Source of the DNA: Gammaproteobacteria bacterium | GTDB taxonomy: Bacteria > Pseudomonadota > Gammaproteobacteria > Steroidobacterales > GCA-2729495 | Reading direction: 5' to 3' | NCBI GenBank assembly: GCA_014337915.1 | Contig: QUBU01000024.1 | Location: forward strand, 1 to 36,635 | Length of the DNA stretch: 36,635 nucleotides | Shown here: positions 27,486 through 36,635 of the stretch, in pieces | Layout of the letters: each line of letters starts with the position of its first letter | Numbering within the stretch: position 1 is the first letter of the stretch | Made by a program: the position numbers and the translations under genes | The notes under the pieces: generated by a model | The model's input: the letters and a program-made list of their open reading frames with translations, nothing else | Database searches by the model: none | Told to the model about the DNA's origin: nothing

Positions 27486-28853
27486 TCAGCCGGCGGTGAA
27501 ACGCGCCGCCAGCGCGCTGGCCAGCGTGGCGCGAATGCCCTGGAAGCCGCCGTTGCTCATGATGACGATCGCGTCCCCGGCCCGCGCCTCGGCGGTGACG
27601 GCGGCGACGATGCCGGCGGTGTCGCGGCACAGGCGTGCGGTTGGCGTGGGAGCCAGGGCGCCGGCGAGATCCCAGGACAGGCCCTCGGGCTCCAGCACCC
27701 AGCTCAGGTCGGCCAGCGCCAGCGCCGGAGCCAGCGCCGCGCGCTGCGCGCCGAGCTTCATCGTGTTGGACCGCGGCTCGGTCACCACCAGCACCCGCTG
27801 CGGCCGCAGCGACTGGCGCACGGCCGCCAGCGTGCGCGTGATCGCCGTCGGGTGGTGGGCGAAATCATCGTAGAGGCTCACGCCACCCCAGCGGCCGAGG
27901 AGTTCCAGGCGGCGCTTCACGCCACGGAAGCGGCCGACGGCCGCCAGCGCGGTGGCGATGTCGACGCCGGCGGCACGCGCCGCCAGCACGGCCGCGGTCG
28001 CGTTCTCGGCGTTGTGGTCGCCAGCCAGGTTCCAGGTGGTGGCGCCCTGCAGGACACCATGGTGCAGCAGCCGGTAGCCCTCGTCGGTGGCGAGGCCGGT
28101 CCAGCCGGCATCCACGCCGGTGTGGCTGGAGAAGGTTTCCAGCGGTGTCCAGCAGCCGCGCGCCAGCACCTCAGCCACATTCGGGTCGCTGGCGCGGTGG
28201 ATGATCGTGCCCTGTCCCGGCACGGTGCGCACCAGCTGGTGGAACTGCCGCTGGATGGCGGCCAGGTCCGGATAGATGTCGGCGTGGTCGTACTCGAGGT
28301 TGTTGATCACCAGGGTGCGCGGCCGGTAGTGCAGGAACTTGGCGCCCTTGTCGAAGAAGGCGGTGTCGTATTCGTCCGCCTCGATGACGAAGGCAGCACC
28401 GCTGCCGAGCCGGGCCGAGACCCCGAGGTCGGGGGTCACGCCGCCGATGAGGAAGCCCGGCTCCTGGCCGGCCTGGCTGAGGATCCAGGCGGCGAGGCCG
28501 GTGGTGGTGGTCTTGCCATGGGTGCCGGAGATGGCAATGACATGGCGTGAGCGCAGCACCTCGCGGGCCAGCCATTCCGGACCCGAGCTGTAGGGAATGC
28601 CGCTGTCGAGCAGTTCCTCTACCACGGGCATGCCGCGCGTCATCACGTTGCCAACGACGACCATGTCCGGCCGCGGTGTCAGTTGTCCTGCGGCGTAGCC
28701 TTCCGTCACCGCGATACCGAGCGCGGAGAGCTGGTCGCTCATCGGCGGATAGACGCCGCGGTCCGAACCGGTGACGCGATGGCCCGCCTCGCGGGCGATG
28801 GCCGCCACTCCCGCCATGAACGTGCCGCAGATGCCGAGGATGTGGATGTGCAT
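27486..28853 (-). CDS. mpl: UDP-N-acetylmuramate:L-alanyl-gamma-D-glutamyl-meso-diaminopimelate ligase Mpl
   Basis: Murein recycling enzyme that re-attaches the tripeptide released from old wall to UDP-MurNAc. It has 455 residues (E. coli 457). The N-terminal HILGICGTFMAGVAAIAREAGH motif, the ATP loop SGTHGKTTTTGL (109-120), EADEYDTAFFDKGAKFLHYRPRTLVINNLEYDHADIY, and YDDFAHHPTAI are characteristic of Mpl and separate it from MurC. The start ATG at 28853 overlaps the preceding gene's stop as TGATG. A longer in-frame reading to 29405 passes through that upstream membrane protein on another frame and is rejected. Confidence 0.96.
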   Translation of the reverse strand: MHIHILGICGTFMAGVAAIAREAGHRVTGSDRGVYPPMSDQLSALGIAVTEGYAAGQLTPRPDMVVVGNVMTRGMPVVEELLDSGIPYSSGPEWLAREVLRSRHVIAISGTHGKTTTTGLAAWILSQAGQEPGFLIGGVTPDLGVSARLGSGAAFVIEADEYDTAFFDKGAKFLHYRPRTLVINNLEYDHADIYPDLAAIQRQFHQLVRTVPGQGTIIHRASDPNVAEVLARGCWTPLETFSSHTGVDAGWTGLATDEGYRLLHHGVLQGATTWNLAGDHNAENATAAVLAARAAGVDIATALAAVGRFRGVKRRLELLGRWGGVSLYDDFAHHPTAITRTLAAVRQSLRPQRVLVVTEPRSNTMKLGAQRAALAPALALADLSWVLEPEGLSWDLAGALAPTPTARLCRDTAGIVAAVTAEARAGDAIVIMSNGGFQGIRATLASALAARFTAG

Positions 28854-29371
28854 CAACCCGCCGGGGGCGTGAACATCCCCGACACTCCATAACTCAGGAT
28901 GAAATAGGCCAGCGCGACCGCGAGCCCGATGCCGTAGCCGCTCGACAGCGCACGCGAGGTGATGTGTGCCTGCACGATGACAGACCAGAGCAGCAGCGCC
29001 AGCAGGCCCAGGCTGGGACCGGCCGATGACTGCCCCGCGTTGTTGGCCAGCCGGGTCAGGAAAACCAGCGGCGCCTGGGCCAGTGCCAGCAGCGCACCGG
29101 TGCCGGCGAGCGCCGTCAGCGTCTGGCGGTAGCGCGGCGCATGGCCCGTGAACAGCAGCAGTGCCCAGAAGACACCGGCCAGCAGGGCGCAGTCCACGGC
29201 GATGGCGGCCGCAGCCGTCGCTGTCACGCCGAAGATCAGCCCGGCAACCGGCAGCTGGGCGATCACGTAGGCGGCCAACGCCAGGCCAAGCAGGAACGCG
29301 GAGTCCGGAAGGTCTTCCGGGCCACGCCGGCGCAACACGATCTGGAAGAAGGCATCGAGCAGCGCAAGCAT
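28853..29371 (-). CDS. Uncharacterised integral membrane protein (possibly Yip1-like)
   Basis: 172 residues with about five hydrophobic segments (roughly 25-45, 47-75, 83-105, 118-136, 142-163). The N-terminal MLALLDAFFQIVLRRRGPEDLPDS resembles small Yip1-domain proteins found beside envelope genes, but I do not recognise it with certainty. Its stop overlaps the mpl start (TGATG), so they are almost certainly translated from one message. It is divergent from rnd with 54 bases between. Real coding is supported by the membrane pattern and the tight overlap. Function unknown. Confidence 0.8.
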   Translation of the reverse strand: MLALLDAFFQIVLRRRGPEDLPDSAFLLGLALAAYVIAQLPVAGLIFGVTATAAAAIAVDCALLAGVFWALLLFTGHAPRYRQTLTALAGTGALLALAQAPLVFLTRLANNAGQSSAGPSLGLLALLLWSVIVQAHITSRALSSGYGIGLAVALAYFILSYGVSGMFTPPAG

Positions 29372-29412
29372 GGATCAGGGGCAGCACATGGTGAGTGGCC
29401 AACATGATCCTC

Positions 29413-29418
29413 TACACT
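29413..29418 (+). promoter_or_regulatory. Possible -10 box for rnd
   Basis: TACACT ends only 7 bases before the rnd ATG, so a transcript from it would be almost leaderless. No -35 is evident. Confidence 0.35.
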
Positions 29419-29425
29419 TCCGCCC

Positions 29426-30538
29426 ATGCCAACCCCTGACACCGTGGTCCGCTTCGTCGCCAGGCAGGCCGAACTCGATGCGGCCTGCGCCGCGATGGCG
29501 CAGGCCGCGAGCCTGCCGCTCGACACCGAGTTCGCGCGCACCGACAGCTTCCGGGCACGCCTCTGCCTGGTCCAGGTGGGCACCGCGTCCGGCATCTTCT
29601 GCATCGACACGCTGGCCGACCTCGATCTCGGCGGACTCTGGCAGGTCATTGCCGCACCGGGACGGGAGAAGATCCTGCACGCCGCCAAGCAGGACATCGA
29701 GGTGCTGCTGCAGCGTTTCGGTGCCGCGCCTGGGCCGCTGTTCGACACCCAGGTCGCCGCGGGCCTGCTCGGCCACCCACCCCAGGCCGGTTATGCCAGC
29801 CTCGTGGAGGCCGAACTCGGGCTGCGGCTCGACAAGACCCAGACGCGCACCGACTGGTCACGCCGGCCACTGACGGCCGCGCAGGTGGAGTACGCCGCCA
29901 ACGACGTCGCCTGGCTGCCCGCCCTCGCCGAGCGCCTGCGCGCGCGGCTGGTGGCCGCCGGCCGCGAAGCCTGGGCGCTGGAAGACAGCGCGGCGCTGCT
30001 CGACCCGGCGCTCTACAGCCTGCGCCCCGAGCGGGCCTGGGAGCGGCTCGGCGGCCTCGAGTACCAGCCACCGGCGGTGCAGGCGCGCGCACGGCGCCTG
30101 GCCGCATGGCGCGAGCAGCGGGCCGACGCCACCGATCGTCCGCGGCAGTGGATCCTCGCCGATGCGGCGCTGCTGGCGCTGGCCATGGCGAGCAGCCGTA
30201 GTCCGGCCAGCCTCGAGACGCTGGGCCTGCCGCCCGGCCTGGTGCGCAAGTCCGGCGCGGCGATCCTCGCCGAGCTCGACCGCGCCGATGCCGAGCTGGC
30301 TGCTGGCCTGGTGCCGGCGCCGGTGCAGCAGGCACGACCGGCAGCCACGGAGAATGGCCAGGTGAAGCGCCTGGCAGCGGTGGTCCAGAAGGTGGCGGGC
30401 GAACTCGGCCTGGCGCCGGAGATCCTCGCCACGCGTGGCGACCTGGCAGCCCTGCTGCGCGGCTCACGCGAGCTGCGGCCGCTGCGCGGCTGGCGCCGCG
30501 CCGTCATCGGCGACGCCCTGCTGGCGGCGCTGCCCTGA
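29426..30538 (+). CDS. rnd: Ribonuclease D
   Basis: 3'-5' exoribonuclease that trims tRNA and other stable RNA precursors. It has 370 residues (E. coli 375). The DEDD exonuclease domain covers about 1-190: LDTEFART with D33 and E35, LHAAKQDIEVLLQRFG with the third acidic residue, and the ExoIII-type YAANDVAWLPAL with the final Tyr/Asp. TQTRTDWSRRPL is typical of RNase D. HRDC domains follow (about 205-285, and a second degenerate one to the end). No other start is better than the ATG at 29426. Its stop is one base from the convergent adk stop, so the two messages overlap at their ends unless termination is very abrupt. Confidence 0.96.
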   Translation: MPTPDTVVRFVARQAELDAACAAMAQAASLPLDTEFARTDSFRARLCLVQVGTASGIFCIDTLADLDLGGLWQVIAAPGREKILHAAKQDIEVLLQRFGAAPGPLFDTQVAAGLLGHPPQAGYASLVEAELGLRLDKTQTRTDWSRRPLTAAQVEYAANDVAWLPALAERLRARLVAAGREAWALEDSAALLDPALYSLRPERAWERLGGLEYQPPAVQARARRLAAWREQRADATDRPRQWILADAALLALAMASSRSPASLETLGLPPGLVRKSGAAILAELDRADAELAAGLVPAPVQQARPAATENGQVKRLAAVVQKVAGELGLAPEILATRGDLAALLRGSRELRPLRGWRRAVIGDALLAALP

Positions 30539-30539
30539 A

Positions 30540-31190
30540 TCAGGCGGCGAGGCCGAGAGCCTGCGTCAGGCGCGAGTAGACCTCGTCCATGCCACCTTCC
30601 CCGGCGACCCGGCGCAACAGGCCGAGCTTCTGGTAGTAGGGCACCAGCTGCTCGGTCTGCTCGCGGTAGACCCTGAGCCGGTTGTCGATGGTGGCCTCGT
30701 TGTCATCGGCGCGCTGCACCAGCGTGCCGCCGGCAGCGGTACAGGCATCGAGCTCGGCCTGCGGCGAGAAGTGGATGTTGAGCAGCTTGCCGGTCAGCGA
30801 GCAGGTGCGCCGTCCGGTGATGCGCTTCTTGAGGATGTCGAGGTCGACATCGAGAAGCACCACGGCATCGAGCGCCTGGCCGATGCCGGCGAGCACCGGA
30901 CCCAGCGCCTCGGCCTGGGCGAGGTTGCGCGGAAAGCCGTCGAGGATGAAGCCGCGGCGCGTATCGGGTGCGCCCAGCCGCTCGCGGATCAGCTCCAGCA
31001 CGATGTCGTCGGACACCAGCGCGCCGGCATCCATCTTCGCCTTGGCCCGGAGGCCAGCCGGCGTACCACGCCTGACCGCATCGCGCAGCAGGTCACCGGT
31101 GGACACCTGCACCATGCCGTGCTCGGCCATGAGGCGCTGGGCCTGCGTGCCCTTGCCGGCACCGGGAGGGCCGAGGAAAACGATGCGCAT
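30540..31190 (-). CDS. adk: Adenylate kinase, long form
   Basis: Interconverts ATP, AMP and ADP. It has 216 residues. The P-loop is GPPGAGKGTQ (7-16). The AMP-binding part has STGDLLRDAV, and the core has GFILDGFPRNLAQA. The LID (about 122-159) is the long form. Against the zinc-site positions C130, C133, C150 and C/D153, this protein has C130, T133, C150 and A153, so only half the zinc ligands are present; the E. coli His-Ser-Asp-Thr hydrogen-bond set is also absent. The ATG at 31190 gives the conserved MRIVFLGPPG start; upstream in-frame codons are noise. It converges with rnd and diverges from the PPi-PFK gene (129-base gap). Confidence 0.97.
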   Translation of the reverse strand: MRIVFLGPPGAGKGTQAQRLMAEHGMVQVSTGDLLRDAVRRGTPAGLRAKAKMDAGALVSDDIVLELIRERLGAPDTRRGFILDGFPRNLAQAEALGPVLAGIGQALDAVVLLDVDLDILKKRITGRRTCSLTGKLLNIHFSPQAELDACTAAGGTLVQRADDNEATIDNRLRVYREQTEQLVPYYQKLGLLRRVAGEGGMDEVYSRLTQALGLAA

Positions 31191-31276
31191 GTCTCTACAC
31201 CTGGGCGAAGCCGCCATGGAAACGGCGCCACCGTAGCGCCCCGCCCCGGCCGGGTCAAACCCGCCGGCGACTGTGC

Positions 31277-31282
31277 TAAGGT
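31277..31282 (+). promoter_or_regulatory. Possible extended -10 box for the PPi-PFK gene
   Basis: TAAGGT with TGC directly before it (extended -10, TGN), 37 bases before the ATG at 31320. No good -35. Lies in the adk/pfp divergent gap. Confidence 0.4.
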
Positions 31283-31319
31283 GCCGCTCGACCCCAGCGG
31301 CAGCCCGGGCAGCAGCACC

Positions 31320-32576
31320 ATGCCGAAGCAGAATGCCTTCTACGCCCAGTCCGGCGGTGTCACCGCCGTCATCAATGCCAGCGCCTGCGGGGTCATCGAG
31401 ACGGCGCGCCGCCATCGCTCACGCATCGGCCGACTCTATGCCGGGCGCAACGGCATCCTCGGTGCGCTCGACGAAGAGCTGATCGACACCGGCAGGGAAA
31501 CGGCGCAAGCCATCGCCGCACTCCGCCACACGCCCGGCGGCGCCTTCGGCTCGGCGCGCTACAAGCTCAAAAGCCTGGAGCAGAACCGGGCCGAGTACGA
31601 GCGCCTGATCGCAGTTTTCCGCGCCCACGACATCGGCTACTTCTTCTACAACGGCGGCGGCGACTCTGCCGACACCTGCCTGAAGGTCTCGCAGCTCGGC
31701 AGGACGCTCGGCTACCCCATCACGGCCATCCACGTGCCGAAGACGGTCGACAACGACCTGCCGATCACCGACTGCTGCCCGGGCTTCGGCTCGGTGGCGA
31801 AGTACGTCGCCGTGTCGACCCGCGAGGCGGCGCTGGATGTCGCGTCCATGGCGAAAACCTCCACCCGGGTTTTCATCCTCGAAGTCATGGGCCGGCACGC
31901 CGGCTGGATCGCCGCGGCCGCCGGGCTCGCGGGCCAGGGCGCCGGCGAGCCACCGCACATCATCCTGTTTCCCGAGGTCCCCTTCGATCGGGCGGCGTTC
32001 CTGGCCCGCGTCCAGGCCTGTGTCGCGCGTTACGAGTACTGCGTCATCGTCGTCAGCGAGGGCGTACGCAACCCGGACGGCAGGTTCCTCGCCGATGCCG
32101 GCACCACCGACGCCTTCGGCCACAAGCAGCTCGGCGGGGTGGCCGCCGTGGTGGCCGACCTGGTGCGCAGCGAGCTGAAGCTCAAGTACCACTACGCCAT
32201 CGCCGACTACCTGCAGCGCTCGGCCCGGCACATCGCCTCGAAGGTCGACGTCGAGCAGGCCTATGCCGTGGGCAGGGCGGCGGTCGAACTGGCCCTCGGG
32301 GGGGAAAACGCGGTGATGCCGACCATCGTGCGCAAGTCCGACAAGCCCTATCGCTGGGGCATCGGCACCGCCCCGCTGGCCCGCGTAGCCAACCGGGAGA
32401 AGATGATGCCGCGGCACTTCATCACGGCCGACGGCTTCGGCATCACGGCGGCGGCCCGGCGCTACCTGGCCCCGCTGGTGCGCGGCGAGGCCTACCCGCC
32501 CTACCGCGACGGGCTGCCCGACTATGTCCGGCTGCGCAACGTCCCGGTACCGAAGAAACTGCCGCCCCAGGGCTGA
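31320..32576 (+). CDS. pfp: Pyrophosphate-dependent 6-phosphofructokinase
   Basis: Reversible phosphorylation of fructose 6-phosphate using PPi instead of ATP. It has 418 residues. The phosphoryl-donor loop reads GGGDSADT (112-119) in place of the GGDGS of ATP enzymes. The catalytic segment is PKTVDND (140-146), where the Lys before TVDND is the residue that marks PPi use (ATP forms have Gly). The sugar-binding MGRHAGWIA is at 190-198. VSEGVRNPDG and FGHKQLGGV follow. The start ATG at 31320 fits the conserved QSGGVTAVINA N-terminus. The long upstream frame overlaps adk and rnd and is rejected. An intrinsic terminator follows, then hppA, which makes or uses the same PPi pool. The PPi assignment is by motif only. 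Confidence 0.93.
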   Translation: MPKQNAFYAQSGGVTAVINASACGVIETARRHRSRIGRLYAGRNGILGALDEELIDTGRETAQAIAALRHTPGGAFGSARYKLKSLEQNRAEYERLIAVFRAHDIGYFFYNGGGDSADTCLKVSQLGRTLGYPITAIHVPKTVDNDLPITDCCPGFGSVAKYVAVSTREAALDVASMAKTSTRVFILEVMGRHAGWIAAAAGLAGQGAGEPPHIILFPEVPFDRAAFLARVQACVARYEYCVIVVSEGVRNPDGRFLADAGTTDAFGHKQLGGVAAVVADLVRSELKLKYHYAIADYLQRSARHIASKVDVEQAYAVGRAAVELALGGENAVMPTIVRKSDKPYRWGIGTAPLARVANREKMMPRHFITADGFGITAAARRYLAPLVRGEAYPPYRDGLPDYVRLRNVPVPKKLPPQG

Positions 32577-32593
32577 GCCCTGGCCGGGCGGGG

Positions 32594-32618
32594 GCCGGGG
32601 TATCCGGGCCGGCTTTTT
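32594..32618 (+). terminator. Intrinsic terminator after the PPi-PFK gene
   Basis: GCCGG (32594-32598), a 10-base loop, CCGGC (32609-32613), then TTTTT. It lies 17 bases after the stop, in a very G-rich stretch that allows longer alternative stems. It touches the hppA promoter. Confidence 0.6.
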
Positions 32619-32644
32619 GCGCACCGGGGCACTGATGCTATGAT
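32617..32644 (+). promoter_or_regulatory. Likely promoter of hppA
   Basis: TATGAT (32639-32644, 5 of 6) preceded by TGC (extended -10), with TTGCGC at 32617-32622 and a 16-base spacer. The -35 overlaps the T-run of the upstream terminator. The predicted leader is about 70 bases and contains a second T-run (32653-32660). Confidence 0.5.
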
Positions 32645-32720
32645 GCCGCGCCTTTTTTTCGCGGCCGCACGGCAACCGCTCGCAGAAGCGGGAACCCGCA
32701 ATTTTGGGGAGTATCACTGA

Positions 32721-34766
<2,046 letters not shown>

Positions 34767-34809
34767 CGCCGTTGCAGCCGGCTGCCGGGCCTCGATCCGG
34801 CACCCGAAC

Positions 34810-34839
34810 AGGCCCCGCAATGCGGGGCCTGATTCTTTT
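34810..34839 (+). terminator. Strong intrinsic terminator after hppA
   Basis: AGGCCCCGC, an AAT loop, GCGGGGCCT (nine perfect pairs), then GATTCTTTT. It begins 43 bases after the hppA stop. The clearest terminator in the window. Confidence 0.9.
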
Positions 34840-34904
34840 GCGGTTCCGCGACTGGTGGGTGCCCGCGTGCTGCCGCGCCCATGGTGCCCACCGGGTGGCT
34901 TCGC

Positions 34905-34910
34905 TAAGCT
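34905..34910 (+). promoter_or_regulatory. Possible -10 box for the MscS-type channel gene
   Basis: TAAGCT inside GCTAAGCT, 25 bases before the ATG at 34936. The same hexamer precedes yqhA. No clear -35. Confidence 0.4.
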
Positions 34911-34935
34911 ATCGACAGCATCGCCCCGCAGGCCG

Positions 34936-36315
34936 ATGCCCAGGGCACAGGAGCTGATGGACGCCGGCGCCGCGACACTGCAGGCATTCTTCGACCGCTG
35001 GACCGAGCCGCTGGCACTGACGCAGCTGGCGGTGCTGGTGGTGGCGGTGATCGCCGCGCTGCTCGCCTCCCGCGGCACCCATCGCTGGCAGCAGCGCCGC
35101 GGACGCCGGCCGGTTGCCGCCCACTGGCGCACGCGCCTGGTCGAGGGCCTGGCGATGCAGGCGGGCTTTTTCGCTGCGTTGCTGCTGATCCTCGCCGCGC
35201 GGGCCGCGCTCGCCGTCACCGGCCTCGGCACCGGCCTGCTCGACACCGCCCTGCAGCTGCTGGCGGCGCTGATGCTGGTGCGGTTCGGCGTCTACCTGCT
35301 GCGCCTGCTGTTCGGCGATCGCGGCTGGGTACGCACCTGGGAACCGCGCGTCACCGTGATCCTGTGGCTGATCCTGGCCTCGCAGCTGGTTGGCTGGTTC
35401 GGCATCCTGGAGAATTTCCTCGACGCGATCGACCTGCTGCCGGGCAAGGCACAGTTCACGCTGTGGGCGCTGCTCAAGGGGCTGGTGGTCATCGGCGGCT
35501 TCGCGCTGATTGCCTCGGTGCTCGCCCGCGCCATCGAACAGCGCGTGATGCGCGTCGAGAGCCTCGCCATCTCGACGCGCATCGGTATCACCAAGTCCAC
35601 CTATTTTTCGCTGGTCGGGCTCGGCGTCATGCTGGGCATCAACGCCGCCGGCGTCGATCTCACGGCGCTCACCGTGCTGACCGGCGCCATCGGCCTCGGC
35701 CTCGGCTTCGGCCTGCAGGCCATTGCCAGCAACTTCGTCAGCGGCTTCGTGCTGCTGATGGACAAGTCCATCAAGCCGGGCGACGTCATCAGCTTCACCG
35801 GGCACACCGGCACCAGCACCGAGAATTTCGGCTGGGTGGAGGCCCTGCGCGGCCGCTACGTCGTGGTGCGCGACCGCGACGGAGTCGAGACCCTGGTGCC
35901 GAACCAGCAGCTGATCATGAACCCGGTGATCAACTGGAGCTACTCGGATCGCCACATCCGGCTCAAGCTGCCGGTGCGCATCAGCTACCGCGACGACCCC
36001 GAACTGGCGCTGGACATCCTGCTGCGCGCGACAGCCGGCCACCGGCGCGTGCTGCAGGACCCGGCACCGGTATCGCGACTGATGCAATTCAGCGACATCG
36101 GCATGGACCTCGAGCTGCGATTCTGGATCTCGGATCCGCAGAACGGCGTCAACAACGTGCGCTCGGAAGTCAATCGCAGCATCTGGCGCCTGTTCCGCGA
36201 GGCGGGCATCACCATGCCGGTCGCGCAGCGCGAGATCCTGCTGCACACTGCCGAGCGGGGCCTGCCCCCGGGCACCGCGCCCGCGTTGCGCACACCGACC
36301 GGGGAGCTGCGCTGA
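34936..36315 (+). CDS. MscS-family mechanosensitive ion channel
   Basis: Inner-membrane channel that should open under hypo-osmotic tension. It has 459 residues, larger than E. coli MscS (286), with extra N-terminal helices (about 23-45, 75-95, 105-128, 142-165, 175-200). The pore helix and beta-domain start are GAIGLGLGFGLQAIASNFVSGFVLLMDKSIKPGDVI, with the Gly/Ala packing of TM3. The cytoplasmic domain follows (LVPNQQLIMNPVINWSYSD, IRLKLPVRISYRDDPELA), ending with FREAGITMPVAQREI. An ATG at 34957 (MDAGA) with AGGAG three bases upstream is an alternative start. A strong terminator upstream separates it from hppA. Ion selectivity and threshold cannot be read. Confidence 0.92.
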   Translation: MPRAQELMDAGAATLQAFFDRWTEPLALTQLAVLVVAVIAALLASRGTHRWQQRRGRRPVAAHWRTRLVEGLAMQAGFFAALLLILAARAALAVTGLGTGLLDTALQLLAALMLVRFGVYLLRLLFGDRGWVRTWEPRVTVILWLILASQLVGWFGILENFLDAIDLLPGKAQFTLWALLKGLVVIGGFALIASVLARAIEQRVMRVESLAISTRIGITKSTYFSLVGLGVMLGINAAGVDLTALTVLTGAIGLGLGFGLQAIASNFVSGFVLLMDKSIKPGDVISFTGHTGTSTENFGWVEALRGRYVVVRDRDGVETLVPNQQLIMNPVINWSYSDRHIRLKLPVRISYRDDPELALDILLRATAGHRRVLQDPAPVSRLMQFSDIGMDLELRFWISDPQNGVNNVRSEVNRSIWRLFREAGITMPVAQREILLHTAERGLPPGTAPALRTPTGELR

Positions 36316-36431
36316 GGCGCTCGCGCGCTGGGAAAATTTACGCTGCCCGTGTTTTGGCGCAGACTATGCGGCCACGGGTGGCCTGATTTCCCCGGTCGCC
36401 CGCACCCCGTTCAGCAATCGAGGACCAGACC

Positions 36432-36635
36432 ATGACCATCCGTACCCGCGGCATGATGCTGCCGCTTGCGCTCATTGCACTTGCCGTTGCACCGGGCTGT
36501 GCACCGAAGAAATCCGCCGATGCGCCCGCGGCAGCGAGTGCGCCGGCCGCTGCGCCGGCTGAGGCACCGGCTGCCACCCCCGCCGAGGCGCCGGCCGCGA
36601 CCCCGGCCGCAGCACCGGCCACCACCGACGGCGCC
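36432..36635 (+). CDS. Putative Pro/Ala-rich lipoprotein (partial, truncated by window end)
   Basis: 68 residues are visible before the window ends. The N-terminus is basic then hydrophobic (MTIRTRGMMLPLALIALAVAPGC). The cysteine at residue 23 may be lipidated, but the -3 to -1 residues are Ala-Pro-Gly, a poor lipobox. From residue 28 the sequence is almost only Ala, Pro, Thr and Glu, with an imperfect repeat of APAATPAE. Such tails often thread through peptidoglycan or hold a domain away from the membrane; the domain that follows lies outside the window. The reading frame is judged real from the signal and from the ATG about 120 bases after the MscS stop. Function unknown. Confidence 0.7.
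   Translation, partial: MTIRTRGMMLPLALIALAVAPGCAPKKSADAPAAASAPAAAPAEAPAATPAEAPAATPAAAPATTDGA

Noticed and set aside
29372-29405. Mpl extended upstream to 29405
   Set aside because: The extra frame runs through the membrane-protein gene at 28853-29371, whose hydrophobic helices and TGATG overlap with mpl are more convincing. MHIHILGICG is the normal Mpl start.

Overview
The window is high-GC (estimated by eye at about two thirds G+C), densely packed chromosomal DNA, almost certainly from a gammaproteobacterium. Three things point there: the lipopolysaccharide block kdsD-kdsC-lptC-lptA-lptB-rpoN-rapZ, the divergent ibaG-murA pair, and petABC. A GumN-like TraB protein, a PPi-dependent phosphofructokinase and a proton-pumping pyrophosphatase recall the Xanthomonadales/Nevskiales/Steroidobacterales side of the class, but I cannot name a genus. 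I see no tRNA, rRNA, CRISPR array, insertion sequence or phage gene, and no gene-free stretch above 300 bases. The largest is 11460-11684, which holds two divergent promoters.

Layout. 1-2435 (minus): petA-petB-petC, the cytochrome bc1 complex; petC runs off the left edge. 2603-4116 (minus): ibaG-murA. 4253-10180 (plus): a tightly overlapping operon for KDO synthesis (kdsD, kdsC), LPS export (lptC, lptA, lptB), sigma-54 (rpoN) and rapZ. 10191-11459 (minus): a patatin-like phospholipase. 11685-13213 (plus): two methyltransferase-like genes, the most accessory-looking part. 13221-14228 (minus): a D-lactate dehydrogenase. 14326-14874 (plus): an exported peroxiredoxin.

14866-21876 (minus): a carbon-metabolism operon tkt-gap-pgk-pyk that ends in a nucleotide-exchanger-like transporter. 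22073-22657 (plus): a YqhA-family membrane protein. 22795-25336 (plus): metK and ahcY, the SAM/SAH part of the methyl cycle. 25484-27246 (plus): cpdA, then a GumN/TraB-type protein. 27259-29371 (minus): a membrane protein, mpl and a rubredoxin. 29426-30538 (plus): RNase D. 30540-31190 (minus): adk, divergent from the PPi-PFK gene. 31320-34766 (plus): PPi-PFK and hppA, each followed by an intrinsic terminator. 34936-36315 (plus): an MscS-type channel. 36432-36635 (plus): the start of a Pro/Ala-rich putative lipoprotein.

How it fits together. The cell envelope (KDO, LPS transport, MurA, Mpl) and central carbon/energy metabolism dominate. PPi-PFK, H+-PPase and the tkt-gap-pgk-pyk operon together suggest a glycolysis/gluconeogenesis that exchanges energy through pyrophosphate. 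The bc1 complex gives a respiratory route and LdhA a fermentative outlet.

I found no convincing new multi-gene system. The points most worth a second look are the adenylate kinase LID, which carries only half of a zinc site; the transporter fused translationally to the glycolytic operon; the terminator buried inside ldhA; the lack of hpf and ptsN between rpoN and rapZ; and the methyltransferase pair.
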